The translations under genes and the position numbers were made by a program. A stretch of 64,000 nt of DNA from Lactuca virosa (lineage: Eukaryota; Streptophyta; Magnoliopsida; Asterales; Asteraceae), in assembly GCA_928212115.1 (NCBI GenBank), contig CAKMRJ010005745.1, positions 224,402,897 to 224,466,896 of the forward strand, written 5' to 3'. Shown piece after piece: positions 11,664 through 22,412 of this stretch; the first letter of the stretch is position 1; every line of letters starts with the position of its first letter. The notes under the pieces were generated by a model that was given only the letters and a program-made list of their open reading frames with translations, was not told where the DNA came from and made no database searches.

Positions 11664-11906
11664 TTAACCGTGAACACATCTTCAACCCCATTATCCCAAA
11701 TCCACAAGTCGATCTGATCCGTGATTTGCATCAAGTTAAGAGCCTCCAAAAATAGTTGATATTCCGTCTAAATGGCACCACTACCAAGAGGCGACATTGC
11801 AGCCCTATTTGGATTTCAGGAAAATTTTGTCTGGATCGGCCAGTGTGGTAGAAGAAGTAGTGAAGGATGGTTTCAAAGATGAAATCTAATTTAAGTGGGA
11901 GAGAGT
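11664..11906 (+). other. 3' internal remnant of a Gypsy element before LTR F
   Basis: About 240 bases ending in the polypurine tract AAGTGGGAGAGAG, directly before an LTR start. This is the tail of an element whose body is missing. No coding domain is recognisable. Confidence 0.55.
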
Positions 11907-13810
11907 TGTAACACCCTATTTCGGGTCGTTTATTAATTCGAGGTCGTGATCCAAAGTTCGATTATCATAAGGCCTTGGGATTTGAGGGAATAAATGTTTA
12001 GACCTTATTAAAGGTTGCTATTGTTGTTTGCGAAGCTCAAACCCTTTGATTTGTGTGCTGGACCGAAGGGTTGAAAGTGAAAAGTTATAGATCAGGCTTC
12101 TTACAAGGGTTAAGGTGTTAAATCGATTTGTGGTAAGGCAAATTTAACTAGATAGGATTTTGGGGCTTTTCAATACCTTTCTGTGCATATAAAGAACGCC
12201 GAAAAGGGAGTTGGGACGAAGAAGTTATGGTCACTGGAAGTTAAGAGGGAAATGAGAATTTGATTGTACGATGGGCGTACATCATTAAAAAGACGCGACC
12301 ATCCTTGAGTACGCTAGGCGTACTCATACAACTCCCAAACACTAATTTTTAGGGTTTGGGCCCTATTTAAAGGATCTTAAGCCTTGAGACCTCCCTTATC
12401 TTCATCCTTCATTCCCTCATTTTTGTCAACTCGAAACCCTAGCCCCATTTATGAGAGTTTAAGGCCTTGGTGTGGGTTTTTGTGTAATCTTGTGAAGAAG
12501 CTACCAATTGGAGAATCTTGAGTGAGCTTGAAGCTTGAAGATCCAGAACCTTCATCACCTTTGCAAGCTTCTGGAGGTATAAAGCTCTCAACTTTATGGT
12601 TTTATGAATAGATCTAGGTTAGAACCTTGATTTGCAAGATTTTAGTCCCATAGTTTTTGTTCTTGTAAGTAACAGCTACTCCAGAGCTCAAGGTTGTTAC
12701 TTTATGTTGTTTCTGATGACCTTATGTCATAAAAGTGGAGTCTTTGTTCTTATTTCTCACTCAAGCAAGAGTTTTCGATTATTAAGGTGTGTTATTGATC
12801 AAGGGTTTGACTTTTCGATCCCATTAAGCCATGCAAAGTTATAAAGTCAGGAACTTTATGACTTAAGATGTCCCTTAGAGTCAGATCTGAGAGTTGGACA
12901 TTAGGTCTTAAAGTATTAAGAGCTTAGAAAGTCTATTTGGCTTCAGCTGGAGTACGTTGGGCATCACCCAGCCGTACGCCGGGCGTAACGGGTTTTGCGC
13001 GTTTTCTCTTTAGTAGAAAGGTGGTACACATGGCGTAAGTTTGGAGTACGCATGGCGTACTCCAAGAGGTGCATTGGGCCAATTTTTGGGCTTTGGGCCA
13101 AGTTGGGGGGGTAGCCTTGGAAGGGGTAAAATAGTCTTTTACCCTTAATGGAAGAGAATAAGAAATGGACTTTGATGATGGGCTATCACCCTAATTATTT
13201 ATGATGGGCTATCACCCTAATGGGATATGTTCAGGTGTGAGGAGCCTTTGTAGCAACAGTGCGTGTGTGATTCGGTTACTGTCAGATTAAGGTGAGTCTC
13301 CTCACTATACCCGTGGGTCGAAGGCACCAATGCCGACCCACTGGAATGTGTTATGTAGGATGTTAGTTGTCTTTGTGACTCTCACATTGTATGTTGGGCT
13401 GGGCCCATTGACATGCATGTAAGGATGGGCTCATTTGCATAAGTGGGTTGGGCCCATCGTATGTTGGGCTAGGCCCATTGTATGTTGGGCTACGCCTATT
13501 TGTATGTTGGGCTGGGCCCATTGATTTGGAAGGGCCCAATGATACGTATGTCATGTGTGGCATTTTGGGGGGAACTCACTAAGTTTGTGGTTACAGTTAT
13601 GTGTTTATAGTTTCAGGTACTTCCTGTTGCAAATGGAAGGGCCCAGCGTGACTGCACAACACCCCCCAGCGTTTTCGCAATGACTATTTGTGATTTTTTA
13701 CGTTGATGTTAAAATGATTTAATTACTGTAACTTGTTTTGGAACAACTCAATTGTATCGTTAAATATTTTTAAAATGAAAATTTTACTCTGAATTTTTGG
13801 GACGTCAATA
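11907..13810 (+). repeat. LTR F (Gypsy, 3' LTR, about 1.9 kb)
   Basis: It starts TGTAACACCC after a polypurine tract and ends near GGGACGTCAATA, a decayed version of the GTCACA-type end. A TATA-like CTATTTAAAGG lies at about 12362. A donor-like GAG|GTATAA lies near 12574. A pyrimidine-rich leader precedes it. It shares blocks with LTR E (59343-61191), e.g. AGGTATAAAG and GGGGAACTCACTAAG. Its 5' partner is not in the window. Confidence 0.7.
13384..13535 (+). repeat. Degenerate repeats of ATGTTGGGCTGGGCCCAT in LTR F
   Basis: Five or so copies of TTGGGCT(G/A)GGCCCAT-like units lie within 150 bases. GGGCCCA/TGGGCC words resemble plant site II/TCP-type promoter elements, so the array could be either a minisatellite or an enhancer-like cluster. 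Confidence 0.6.
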
Positions 13811-14363
13811 TCCATATAGTATAAAATGATTCTGGAATGGTCCATTCCAGAAAAAATAGTTGTTTTACAAAAAAAAAAAAAAAAAATTAAAGCATATTAT
13901 TTTTAAAAAAACACCAAAAATGGTTAAATTACTTAATTTCACTATGAAATTGTTTTATTAGCTGGAAATTACTAAAAACAAAAGCTTTTAAATTAAATCC
14001 TACCTTGAAATATGCAACATAAAAAATTTCATTAAAAAAAAATACCAGACGTCCTTTTGTTTTTTACAGGCTTATGTCCCCTCCATTTTACTATTCTAGA
14101 GACTGGTTTTGATATCACGGGGTATACAGGTCATTTTATAGTGGTGGAATGTGCCTACTTTCCACTCAAACTGTCACAAGTCTGCAATTGGTTTGATCGA
14201 TTTGTTTTTTATATTTAAGTTTGCCCACTTCACATGTTTCTTTCTAAATTCAATCCCAAAATGTTGATGCATAATTTAAGTATTCAAATTCATCTCAATC
14301 ATTTACATAATGGAATAATATTTCAAAGATAAATAAATTTAAAATATGGTTATTACTTAATGA
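13811..14363. other. Unassigned AT-rich DNA with a perfect palindrome
   Basis: No gene is seen. It holds a 21-base palindrome TCTGGAATGG-T-CCATTCCAGA at 13831-13851 and an A-run at about 13869-13887. The rest shows no recognisable element. Confidence 0.5.
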
Positions 14364-14372
14364 TATATTTTT

Positions 14373-15126
14373 GAGAAAATTGTAAATTTAGCCAAATACA
14401 CTAATTAGTTTGTGGAAAATAGCAAAAAAAAAACCAAAATTGCATTTTTAGCCACTAAAATCGCGGATGAATATAAGTCTGCGATTTCGCCTTCCCATCT
14501 GCGAACGTACAAGTGTGCTTTAGCCACTTGTACGTTCGCAGGTGGTTTTTTTTTAATTTTTTTTTTTAATTTTTCGCTGTATATATATCTCCTTTACAGC
14601 ATAAAATCGCAGATGGACATAGTCCATCTGCGATTTCCTCTCGTTTTCACCTACGATTTTTCGAATTTTTTTTGTTTTTTTTAATACTACGAAATTGATA
14701 GGTTTGACTACGAAACAACTTTATTATATATAAACTTTTTCAAGAAATTATCATTTTTGTTATTATTTCTTTGGAAAATTTGTTTAAAATATTGTTTCGG
14801 GATTGTTGAAGAAATCGTCCATGGTGGTTCTAAGAAAATCGCAGGGAGAGAGAGTTTCTCTAAAAAAGATAGTGAAAAATGAAGAAAAAAAACGTTTTTA
14901 TACTAAATCTCTACGAAATCGCAGATGGAATACACAAAATCGCAGATAGACTGTTCCATTTGCGAACGTTGTGCTTTAGGCACTTGTACGTTCGCAGATG
15001 GAAATACGAAATCGCAGATGGGCTTAATTCATCTGCGATTTTAAGGGCTAATTTTGTAATTTGGGTTTTTTTTTGGCTATTTTCCATAAAATAATTAGTG
15101 TATTTGGCTAATTTTGCAATTTTCTC
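14373..15126. mobile_element. Mutator-like MITE with ~98-bp terminal inverted repeats
   Basis: The terminal inverted repeats span 14373-14470 and 15029-15126. They start GAGAAAATTG and match over most of their length. The element is flanked by a perfect 9-bp duplication TATATTTTT (14364-14372 and 15127-15135). A 9-bp duplication with long terminal repeats is the signature of Mutator-like elements. The 754-bp element has no transposase. Its interior holds about a dozen alternating copies of TCGCAGATG/CATCTGCGA. Confidence 0.9.
14501..14539. repeat. Internal hairpin of the Mutator-like MITE
   Basis: CGAACGTACAAGTG and CACTTGTACGTTCG pair perfectly across a short spacer. A partial second version lies at about 14960-14997. 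Both sit between CATCTGCGA-type motifs and would allow strong cruciform or RNA hairpin formation. Confidence 0.85.
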
Positions 15127-15210
15127 TATATTTTTAGTTATTTATTATTAAGACCATCTACAACTTATAGTTTTTTTTAATATTAAATTAATAGATGTGT
15201 AGAAAATTTA

Positions 15211-16162
15211 GAGGGTGTTTGGATAAATTAGTTTATAGTTTATTAGTTTATTGCTTATTAGCTTATAGCGGTGTGAAAAATCAGTTTTTGCAAAAGTGTT
15301 TGAATTAGCTTATAGCGGTGGGGATAAGCAATAAACTGATAAGCATTTTTAAGTGTTTGGCAAACAAAACATCTTATATGAGTAAAATGACCAAAAAAGG
15401 CTTCCTCTTATATGTTGACATATTTTTCTTATTAAAACAAAACAGTTTTGTTTTTGAAATAATAATAATAGAACTAAAAAACATATATCACACTATTTTT
15501 ACACTTATTTCAGTTTGGGTGTATCAAATACCCACATAATGAACATTAACAATGTCCATTACCTATATTGAATCAGGGTAATGAATGAAGAAAATTCTGA
15601 ATTTTCACCCTAATATCAAAACACGCAGAGGAATTTATAGATGCAAACAAGAATCACTAGCATCAATAGCAACAAATAGCAACAAGAATCAAGATGAAGA
15701 AAAAAAAGAAGCATCACAGGGGCAAGAAGGGAAGCAGCAAATAGGTAGAAGCAAAAGAAAAAAGAAACATCACAGGTGCGATCTATGCAAAACGAAAAAA
15801 AAATTGATGAACACGCAAACCTGTATGTCGATCGTCGGTGGCTTCCAGGGTTCGCGATGGCAGTTGCTGCGAGAAGGGAAGAGCAAACGCTAGAGAAGAT
15901 TGTGAAGGATCTTATCAACAATGGGTTTATGGGTTTATGTTTCGTTATTTTAAAAGGGTAATTCGGTAAATTCTCAAATCACTAAAAATAAGCAATAAGC
16001 TTTAAGGAAGAGGGAGATGCTTATTAAAATTAGCTTAGTTAGCTTAATACTGCCATAATAAGTTGATTTTTAAGGATTCTTATCCAAACACTTAAACTTA
16101 GCTTATTGTAGTGGAAATAAGCAATAAGCATTTTCTTTTTTTTTCCCAATCCAAACACCCTC
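15211..16162. mobile_element. PIF/Harbinger-type MITE (952 bp) with internal cargo
   Basis: Terminal inverted repeats GAGGGTGTTTGGAT (15211-15224) and ATCCAAACACCCTC (16149-16162) are flanked by TTA duplications (15208-15210, 16163-16165), as expected for PIF/Harbinger/Tourist elements. The subterminal parts are rich in TTAGCTTAT-like repeats. The middle (about 15585-15950) is less AT-rich than the ends and holds a short open frame (15585-15893) that I do not recognise. It may be captured host DNA. Confidence 0.85.
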
Positions 16163-16165
16163 TTA

Positions 16166-16639
16166 AGTAAATGCTCCCTCTTAAATGGTCTCATTTCGGA
16201 ACTCGATATGTTATATAATTTGAAAAACTATTTGATAATCTAATTTAAATTGTATTTATTTTTTTCTTTTTTTTAAATGTCTAATCTAAATTGTACTTAT
16301 GTCCAATAAATCTTGTCAGCAATAAATTTTTATGCATGGCATAAAATTAATATGAAACAGCTAAAAAAAAAATCCAAAATTCAATTTGGTGGTGATCATC
16401 ATTAATCGCAAACCTAATAGATATCTCATATGACATCTCATCATCTCATAAACATTACATTAACTTGGTAAAACATTATATGACTTAAATAAAATAAAAT
16501 AGAAAAAACATAGAAAAAAATAACGAACATTCACATAATCCTAAAATTACATAAATATAATTAAAAGTTCCAAAAAATACATAATTCAAAAACAAAATCA
16601 CTTGTCGTCGTTCATTTTTGTTTTGATACAGATATTCTG
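16166..16639. other. AT-rich DNA between MITE and transposase relic
   Basis: No gene is seen. It is probably the non-coding 3' flank of the PIF/Harbinger relic that follows on the minus strand. The phrase AGACCATCTACAAC at 15152, just left of the MITE, resembles a Harbinger terminal repeat and may be one end of that relic. I could not find its partner. Confidence 0.4.
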
Positions 16640-17760
16640 CTATGTTTTCTCGAAGATATTATTGACACGTTTCATCATCTTGAATTTCATATAGTCTAGC
16701 AAAGGGCTTAACCGAAATGGGAATGAATTGTTGGCCCGGTTTAACTATGTCGTTCTCATCATACGTGCAAATAATTCTACTTTGATATTTAATCATCATA
16801 TTATGTAGTATTATACATGAATACATTATTGTTTGTATCATGTCGTCATTTCAGAGTCATGTGGTGTATTTCATTACATGTCATTTTTGTTTGACGACTC
16901 CAAATACCATTTTTATGTCATTTCTAACAGATTTTTATCTTCTTATGAATATGCTTGCCTTTTCAATTCGAGGTATTGTCTATGCCTTCACAAAGATGGA
17001 GTAATTTGTGTATATCACACCACAAAGGTAGTAACCATGTTCGTAATCATGTTCGTTCACCGTGAAAGACATATTAGGTGCTCGCCTGGTCCAAGTTTCG
17101 TTGAAAATGGGAGACTAACGAATAACATTTCGGTCATTGTTGGACCATGCAATCCCAAAGTATGCATGCTAAATCTATAAATCATGAGATGAAATAACTT
17201 CTAGTAACATAGACGCTTCACCTATATTACCTCAGATAAATTGAACACGCCATGCATTTAGACATCTTTTACACGTCCAATGCGTACAATCAAGGTTATC
17301 GATCATTCTTCGTAAACCATGTATCGCTTCATGTGTCAAATGTAATTTCTCAATATCAAGTGTAATATGTTTACACAAATATTCTTTTCCAAAAACCTTA
17401 AAAACACATGTGTAAAGGAAATCTACACACTCCATTATAGTCCTCTCACACATTTTCAAATACTCGTATGTTGCATCATAGGATATATCGTATCTTGAGT
17501 ACCTAATTGCATTCAAACGTCTATGTATAATACTAATACCCATTCTACCTCTTGCATCTGGTCTTTGATGGAAAAACTCATAGTGTGACTATAAAACATT
17601 ACTAATATGTAAAAATATTGCCATACGAATACAAAATTACGATCAAATGATGCATCATCATAAAGATAATCATCGACAAATTAAAAGTGTACCAAAAGTT
17701 CATGTACGGCTTGATGATCTCGATTGACAACCGTTCTTGTATTCTTAACATCCATGTGTT
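16640..17760 (-). pseudogene. PIF/Harbinger transposase (HARBI1/ALP1-like nuclease), decayed
   Basis: Read on the minus strand from about 17740 to 16650, the plant PIF/Harbinger DDE-nuclease order can be followed through several frames. Near 17690 is a 'D-DYLYDDASF-NF' N-terminal block. The frame 17543-17232 opens with the equivalent of 'RMGISI', then a helical block ending near 17250 with LDCTHWTCKRCLNAW, which carries the first catalytic Asp. Near 17150 is the 'FG-----ND-NV----P-F' block, near 17030 a 'GYYLCGVIY' block, then a 'FGVV' block. The end (near 16800) is YSCIILHNM. Stops and frameshifts between blocks show it is inactive. It may have mobilised MITEs such as the one at 15211-16162, an inference from the shared superfamily only. 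Confidence 0.85.
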
Positions 17761-18551
17761 TTTGATCGGCAATGTTTTAAACAACATTAACGGACAATGT
17801 GATAAATAATATTTAAAAAACTTTATCTTTATGGCGTTAAAAATAAAAAAGAGAATGAGGTTTATAATTGAAATTTCATGATATATACAGGCATAGTATT
17901 TTTTTTAAAGTTTGAATTTGTGTAAATTGAGAATGACTATTGGCTTTGCTTACCCATTGCTAATTCTTAATTATATTGGTGACAACATTCTACAACGTCA
18001 TAACTACCACGACATACACGAGATGGTGTGTACGGTCGTGATGGCCTGCCACTATGACAATGAAACATCTTTGTTGTTGGTATATCGAACAGTTTTACAA
18101 TATCTTTTTCTTATTTGTATAGATTTTGTTATACCTTTTTATATACATATTATTTGTAGAATTATGTTATATTATTTTAATACAAAAAATAATTATAATA
18201 ACTGACATTGTATAATAAAAAATAATTTATTTATAAAGTCAACATATTTTCACATAATCACATATATTTAATAACAACTAGAAAATGATAATTTTACAAA
18301 CTAAAATAATTATAAAATCAATTGTTATAATTCTATAGATTATATGTGTTTGATAGTTAGAAGTTGATGGTTGGTAGCTATAAGCTGAAAGTTGAAAGCT
18401 GTTAGCTAGCAGTTGATAACTTGAAGCTAGAAGGTGATAGTGGATTTCTGATAGCTGAAAACTGTAACTTGTATTTTTTATATGAGAATTTGATAAAAAT
18501 ACTTCAAAGATTTTAAAATATATAATGTTACATAGAAAAACAATTGTTTAG

Positions 18552-18606
<55 letters not shown>

Positions 18607-18819
18607 GATAATTCAGAAAATTTGCAACCTAGAAAAGATAAAAGCAAACAATTGTTACCGGTTTGTCTGTTGAATTTTTAAAACATAATTACATATGCTA
18701 AATAAAAAACACTCATTTCATACTACAACAAATCAAACAATGAATCACATTTACACAACAGATGATGCCAACTTTGGGTTTCTGAAATAATGAGAAAGGT
18801 AAATGGGAGTATGGGACCA
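17761..18819. other. Gene-free AT-rich stretch upstream of the host gene
   Basis: No coding region is recognised. It holds a stretch of degenerate AGCTGATAGCT-like repeats at about 18358-18470 (probably an old MITE) and a (TA)n microsatellite at 18552-18602. Confidence 0.5.
18552..18602. repeat. (TA)n microsatellite
   Basis: About 25 uninterrupted TA units, some 350 bases before the host gene start. Confidence 0.95.
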
Positions 18820-18826
18820 TATAAAG
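18820..18826 (+). promoter_or_regulatory. Probable TATA box of the host gene
   Basis: TATAAAG, 122 bases before the ATG at 18948. It would give a 5' UTR of roughly 90-100 bases. It is a motif match only. Confidence 0.5.
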
Positions 18827-18947
18827 ATATGCATCACTCTGTTCGTGTAGCGTAAACAGGAAATTTCAAGGAAACAAAAACCCAATAAATCCACTACCCA
18901 CCACCCACACCATCTTCTTCACCTGGAACAATCCAACAGAAACCACC

Positions 18948-19946
18948 ATGGATCGAAGCGAAGAAGATATGAAATTCGTTGGCTTCTTCGGCATCTTCAA
19001 ACAATCATTCAAAACCATCTTCTCATCGAACAAAATCTTCGCACAAATCACTCTCACCTTAATCCTACCTCTGACAATCGTGTTTTTAGCTCACATGGAA
19101 ATCTCCCGTCATTTATTCTGGAAAATCGAGAGCGATTCGTTGGTGTCCGAGAGTGATTCCTACTATCGAGCCCGAGCAACCGCCGCCGATTGGCTCTACT
19201 ACTGGCTATTCAAAGTCGCATACATGACCTTATTCGCCGTCTTCTCCCTCCTCTCCACCGCCGCCGTCGTCTTCACCATCGCCTCCATCTACACCGACCG
19301 AGAAGTCGTTTTCCGAAAAGTTATGACAGTCGTTCCAAAGGTCTGGAAACGACTCTTTGTCACTTTCGTGTTCATATACATCGCGTTCTTCATCTATAAC
19401 GTAATTGGAGGTGTTGTTTTGGTTATAATCAGATCTATTTTTGGGTATTCAGGCATCGGTATAATCCTTTGGTTTATCATCGTCATCTTATACATCATTG
19501 GTTTCTTATATCTGAGCGTTGTTTGGCAATTGGCTAGCGTCGTTACTGTTCTCGAAAACACCTATGGATTCAGAGCTATGAGGAAAGGTAAGGATCTGGC
19601 GTATGGGAAGAAGAAAGTGGGAATGGGAATTGCATTCGTGTTGTACGGATTTTTGTTAGGATTACTTATTGTGTATGAGTTGTTCGTGGAATACGGTGAT
19701 TTGGCGATGATTTGGAGGGTGATGATCGGAATATTATGTGGGGTTCTGATTTTGAACTTGTTCTTGCTGTTCATCGTCACCCAAACGATGCTTTATCTAG
19801 TCTGCAAATCGCATCACCGGGAAGTGATTGATAAGCTTAGTTTGTCGACGTTTTTAGGAGCTTATATGGGGGAGACGGTGGTGTATCCCGCCGCCGGCGA
19901 GGAAATCCAGCTTGGGAGACCTCAATCGCAATCTCAACAGGTTTGA
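18948..19946 (+). CDS. Plant six-span membrane protein, 'polyadenylate-binding protein 1-B-binding protein' family
   Basis: A 332-residue uninterrupted reading frame with a textbook plant start context (ACCACCATGG), no intron, and codon use unlike the surrounding decayed repeats. It has about six hydrophobic segments at residues 31-50, 88-114, 136-162, 168-196, 224-246 and 254-284, and no cleavable signal peptide. The N-terminal block around residues 8-25 (KFVGFFGIFKQSFKTIF) and the central VVPKVWKRL block (128-136) match my memory of the Arabidopsis AT4G19950/AT5G44860/AT1G31130 family, whose members are of similar length. The C-terminus is a short hydrophilic tail rich in Q and S. The molecular function is unknown. 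The inherited name implies poly(A)-binding-protein contact but I see no domain that proves it. It is likely a functional single-exon gene and the only one in the window. Confidence 0.9.
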   Translation: MDRSEEDMKFVGFFGIFKQSFKTIFSSNKIFAQITLTLILPLTIVFLAHMEISRHLFWKIESDSLVSESDSYYRARATAADWLYYWLFKVAYMTLFAVFSLLSTAAVVFTIASIYTDREVVFRKVMTVVPKVWKRLFVTFVFIYIAFFIYNVIGGVVLVIIRSIFGYSGIGIILWFIIVILYIIGFLYLSVVWQLASVVTVLENTYGFRAMRKGKDLAYGKKKVGMGIAFVLYGFLLGLLIVYELFVEYGDLAMIWRVMIGILCGVLILNLFLLFIVTQTMLYLVCKSHHREVIDKLSLSTFLGAYMGETVVYPAAGEEIQLGRPQSQSQQV

Positions 19947-20702
19947 AAGTAGCAATCGAGTTGTAAAAATCTACGCTATGTGCTCAAAGCTAAAAGTTAA
20001 CCTTAAAAGGTATTTAATGAATCTTATATTTGGCTTTGAACTTGGAAGTTGTGCATTGAATGTTGGATTTGAGTTAAAAGCTGCAAAAATCAAACTGAAT
20101 GTATGTTTAAATATCGAAACATATTTATTTAGGTTAATATTTAAAATGGCAAGAATAGTTTTATATTTGCATAATTTGTCTTTCAATTATATACAAAGGT
20201 CATTTGATTTATTTATTTTTTTAGTTTTCATTACATTGCTATATGATAGATTTCAACTAGTTAAATTAATATTAAATCCTACATAGTGTCAAGTGTTCCA
20301 TTTAATGACAACTTTTTTTCATTTAGGTATGCATGAAACTGAAATTGTATAGAGAGTGGCATTTAATATAACTTGGCAAAAAAACATCTCATTTACTATA
20401 TAAACACCTTATAACAAATCTATTTAAAATGCATTTAATGGTGCAATAAAAACATAAAAGAAAATTTAATGACATTGAATTCAAATATAAGTGTCCTAGA
20501 AAACAAATTGTATATTATTGATTATCCTTTGTGACATTAAACCTCACTTGGGCGTATTATTGGTTATCATTTGTAACATTAAACCTCACTCGGGCACCCC
20601 ATTATGTTTTTTTCTCTTGCCTTTAGTCTTAAAGTCATTTTACATAAAAGTAAGTTGATGGACATTGATGTAGACTTTAATGAAACAAAAAATTTAATGG
20701 GT
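19947..20702. other. 3' flank of the host gene, no further gene
   Basis: AT-rich DNA without a credible coding region. It contains a 42-bp direct duplication (20513-20554 and 20555-20596, core ACATTAAACCTCACT). The 3' UTR and polyadenylation site of the host gene should lie in the first few hundred bases, but no unique signal stands out. Confidence 0.5.
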
Positions 20703-21662
20703 CTAAGGAATTCTCAATCTCAAAGGAGGTCAAGCAGGGGGACCCCCTTTCATCGTTCCTCTTCATCATAGCTATTGAGGGTTTAAACTGCATGCGAGAT
20801 TGGCGTCTTCCAAGGTCTAGCACTACCAAACGGTGGACCAACGATTTCTCACTTACTATACGCCGACGATGTGTTGTTTGTAGGTGAAGTAAAAAAGAAA
20901 CATAAAAAACCTCGCCAGGTCCTGCATTGTTTCCACGCTTCTTCCGGTCTCAAAGTAAATTTCGATAAAATTAAGGTTTTCGATATTGACGCTGATATGC
21001 AGGAAGTCTCAAGATGGGCCACAACTCCTGGTTGCAAACCATCCTCTCTCCCCTTCACTTACCTCAGGGTTCCAGTCGGGGCGAACATGAACTTAACTAA
21101 AAATTGGAAATCGTTGATTGAGAGATTCCATAAAAAACTGTCTATATGGAAATCCAAAACCTTGTCGTTTGGTGGCAGATTAACACTTGTACAATCGGTC
21201 TTGGGTGATCTACCAACTTATTATCTCTCGATATTTGTGGCTCCAGAAGGGATAATTGAGACGTTGGAACGAATTCGTATGAAGTTTGTATGGGGAGGAA
21301 CAGTTGGAAAAAGAAGCATACACTGGGTCTCTTGGGACAAAGTCACCGCCTCTAAAGATGTTGGCGGGCTTGGTGTTGGTACGATTAAATCCCTAAACAG
21401 TTCCCTCATTATGACGTGGTGGTAGAGACTACGATCCGAGTCAACATCTCTTTGGGCCAAAGCCATATAGGGCATGCATAATCTAAACAACAAACCTGAC
21501 CACTGTTATGCAAGCAAATATATACCAGGTGTGTGGAAAAATATTGTGAGCATTAGAAAGCACCTTCAAAAAAAGGATATCCCAACTGAAACGGTGATAT
21601 ACAAACAACCAGGTCCAACTGGTGATGCGTGGAAGTGTAATCTCACTGATGATGGATCTTTT
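20703..21662 (+). pseudogene. LINE (L1-type) reverse transcriptase fragment
   Basis: It starts abruptly near 20703 within the palm domain. The QGDPLS motif lies near 20734, FLFIIA-EGLN follows, then frameshifts lead to the catalytic YADD at about 20856-20867. The frame 20871-21425 carries the conserved C-terminal part: the SGLKVNF block, 'YLRVPVG', the 'W--LIERFHKKLSIWK-K-LS-GGRLTLVQSVL' thumb text and 'RIRMKFVWGG'. A stop (TAG at 21423) and further shifts follow up to 'DAWKCNLTDDGSF' at 21625-21662, where the Copia element C1 begins. The 5' part and the endonuclease are absent, so it is a dead remnant. Confidence 0.85.
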
Positions 21663-22399
21663 TGTTGGATAAGGTGTCTAAGTCCATAACTATTTCTGGT
21701 ATGTACTTGACCCGACCCGGCATGGTCCATTTGGGTTGCATGGCACCATGCAATTGGATAAACTAAAATGAGAGAAATAACACTTATGGTTTATTAATAT
21801 ATTATAAGTTCTAATATATTAATAATATTATTTAATTAGTTTGATCAAGAATTAATTTAGAATTAATTAAGTGATCAAAAGATAACTAATTAAATATATG
21901 GGTAGATTATGTAAATCTTCCATATCTTATATAGTGGGCTAGGATGCTCAATGGATGCTCCATGGGAGTTACAAACCCATGGGTCATGGAAATGAAGAGT
22001 CATGACACATTAGGGTTTACATGGTGTAACCCTAGATGTGTCAACACTATATAAGAAACCCATTCTCCACCAAAATCGGCTACACATAAGAAACAAGAGG
22101 GCTAGGCCGATTTTAGAAGTGTGTATTCTCTCTAAAGTCATTCCAAAAGCATTTGGTGTTGTGTGAAACATTTGAGGCATCACACTTGGGGTGCTAGGCT
22201 CACAAGGTTTCAAGGATCATAAGCAACAACAAGGTAAGTTATTCTATCTTTCATGCAAGTTAAAATTTGTTCCCCATGTATGCTAGATAGGAATATAACC
22301 TTGGAATTCAACTTTGCATGATAATTAGACAAACATAGATCCAAGGTTATTAGGGTTGCATGTACACTTAGGAAGTGTTAGAATGCTCAAAACCCATCA
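21663..22399 (+). repeat. 5' LTR of C1 (737 bp)
   Basis: TGTTGGATAAGG...AAACCCATCA. A TATA box (TATATAAG) lies at about 22048 and a strong splice-donor-like AAG|GTAAGT at 22234. The last ~230 bases are identical to the 3' LTR, while the middle differs and is shorter. Confidence 0.95.
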
Positions 22400-22400
22400 G

Positions 22401-22412
22401 TGGTATCAGAGC
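22401..22412 (+). promoter_or_regulatory. Primer-binding site, C1
   Basis: TGGTATCAGAGC, complementary to initiator tRNA-Met, one base after the LTR. Confidence 0.9.

Noticed and set aside
15616..15921. 101-codon minus-strand ORF rich in S, F and C in the MITE interior
   Set aside because: Overlaps another open frame in low-complexity AAG-rich DNA; neither has a recognisable domain.
17912..18205. 97-codon ORF left of the host gene
   Set aside because: AT-rich chance frame at the edge of the Harbinger relic, no start context or domain.
19562..19780. ORF antisense to the host membrane-protein gene
   Set aside because: Shadow of the real coding frame.
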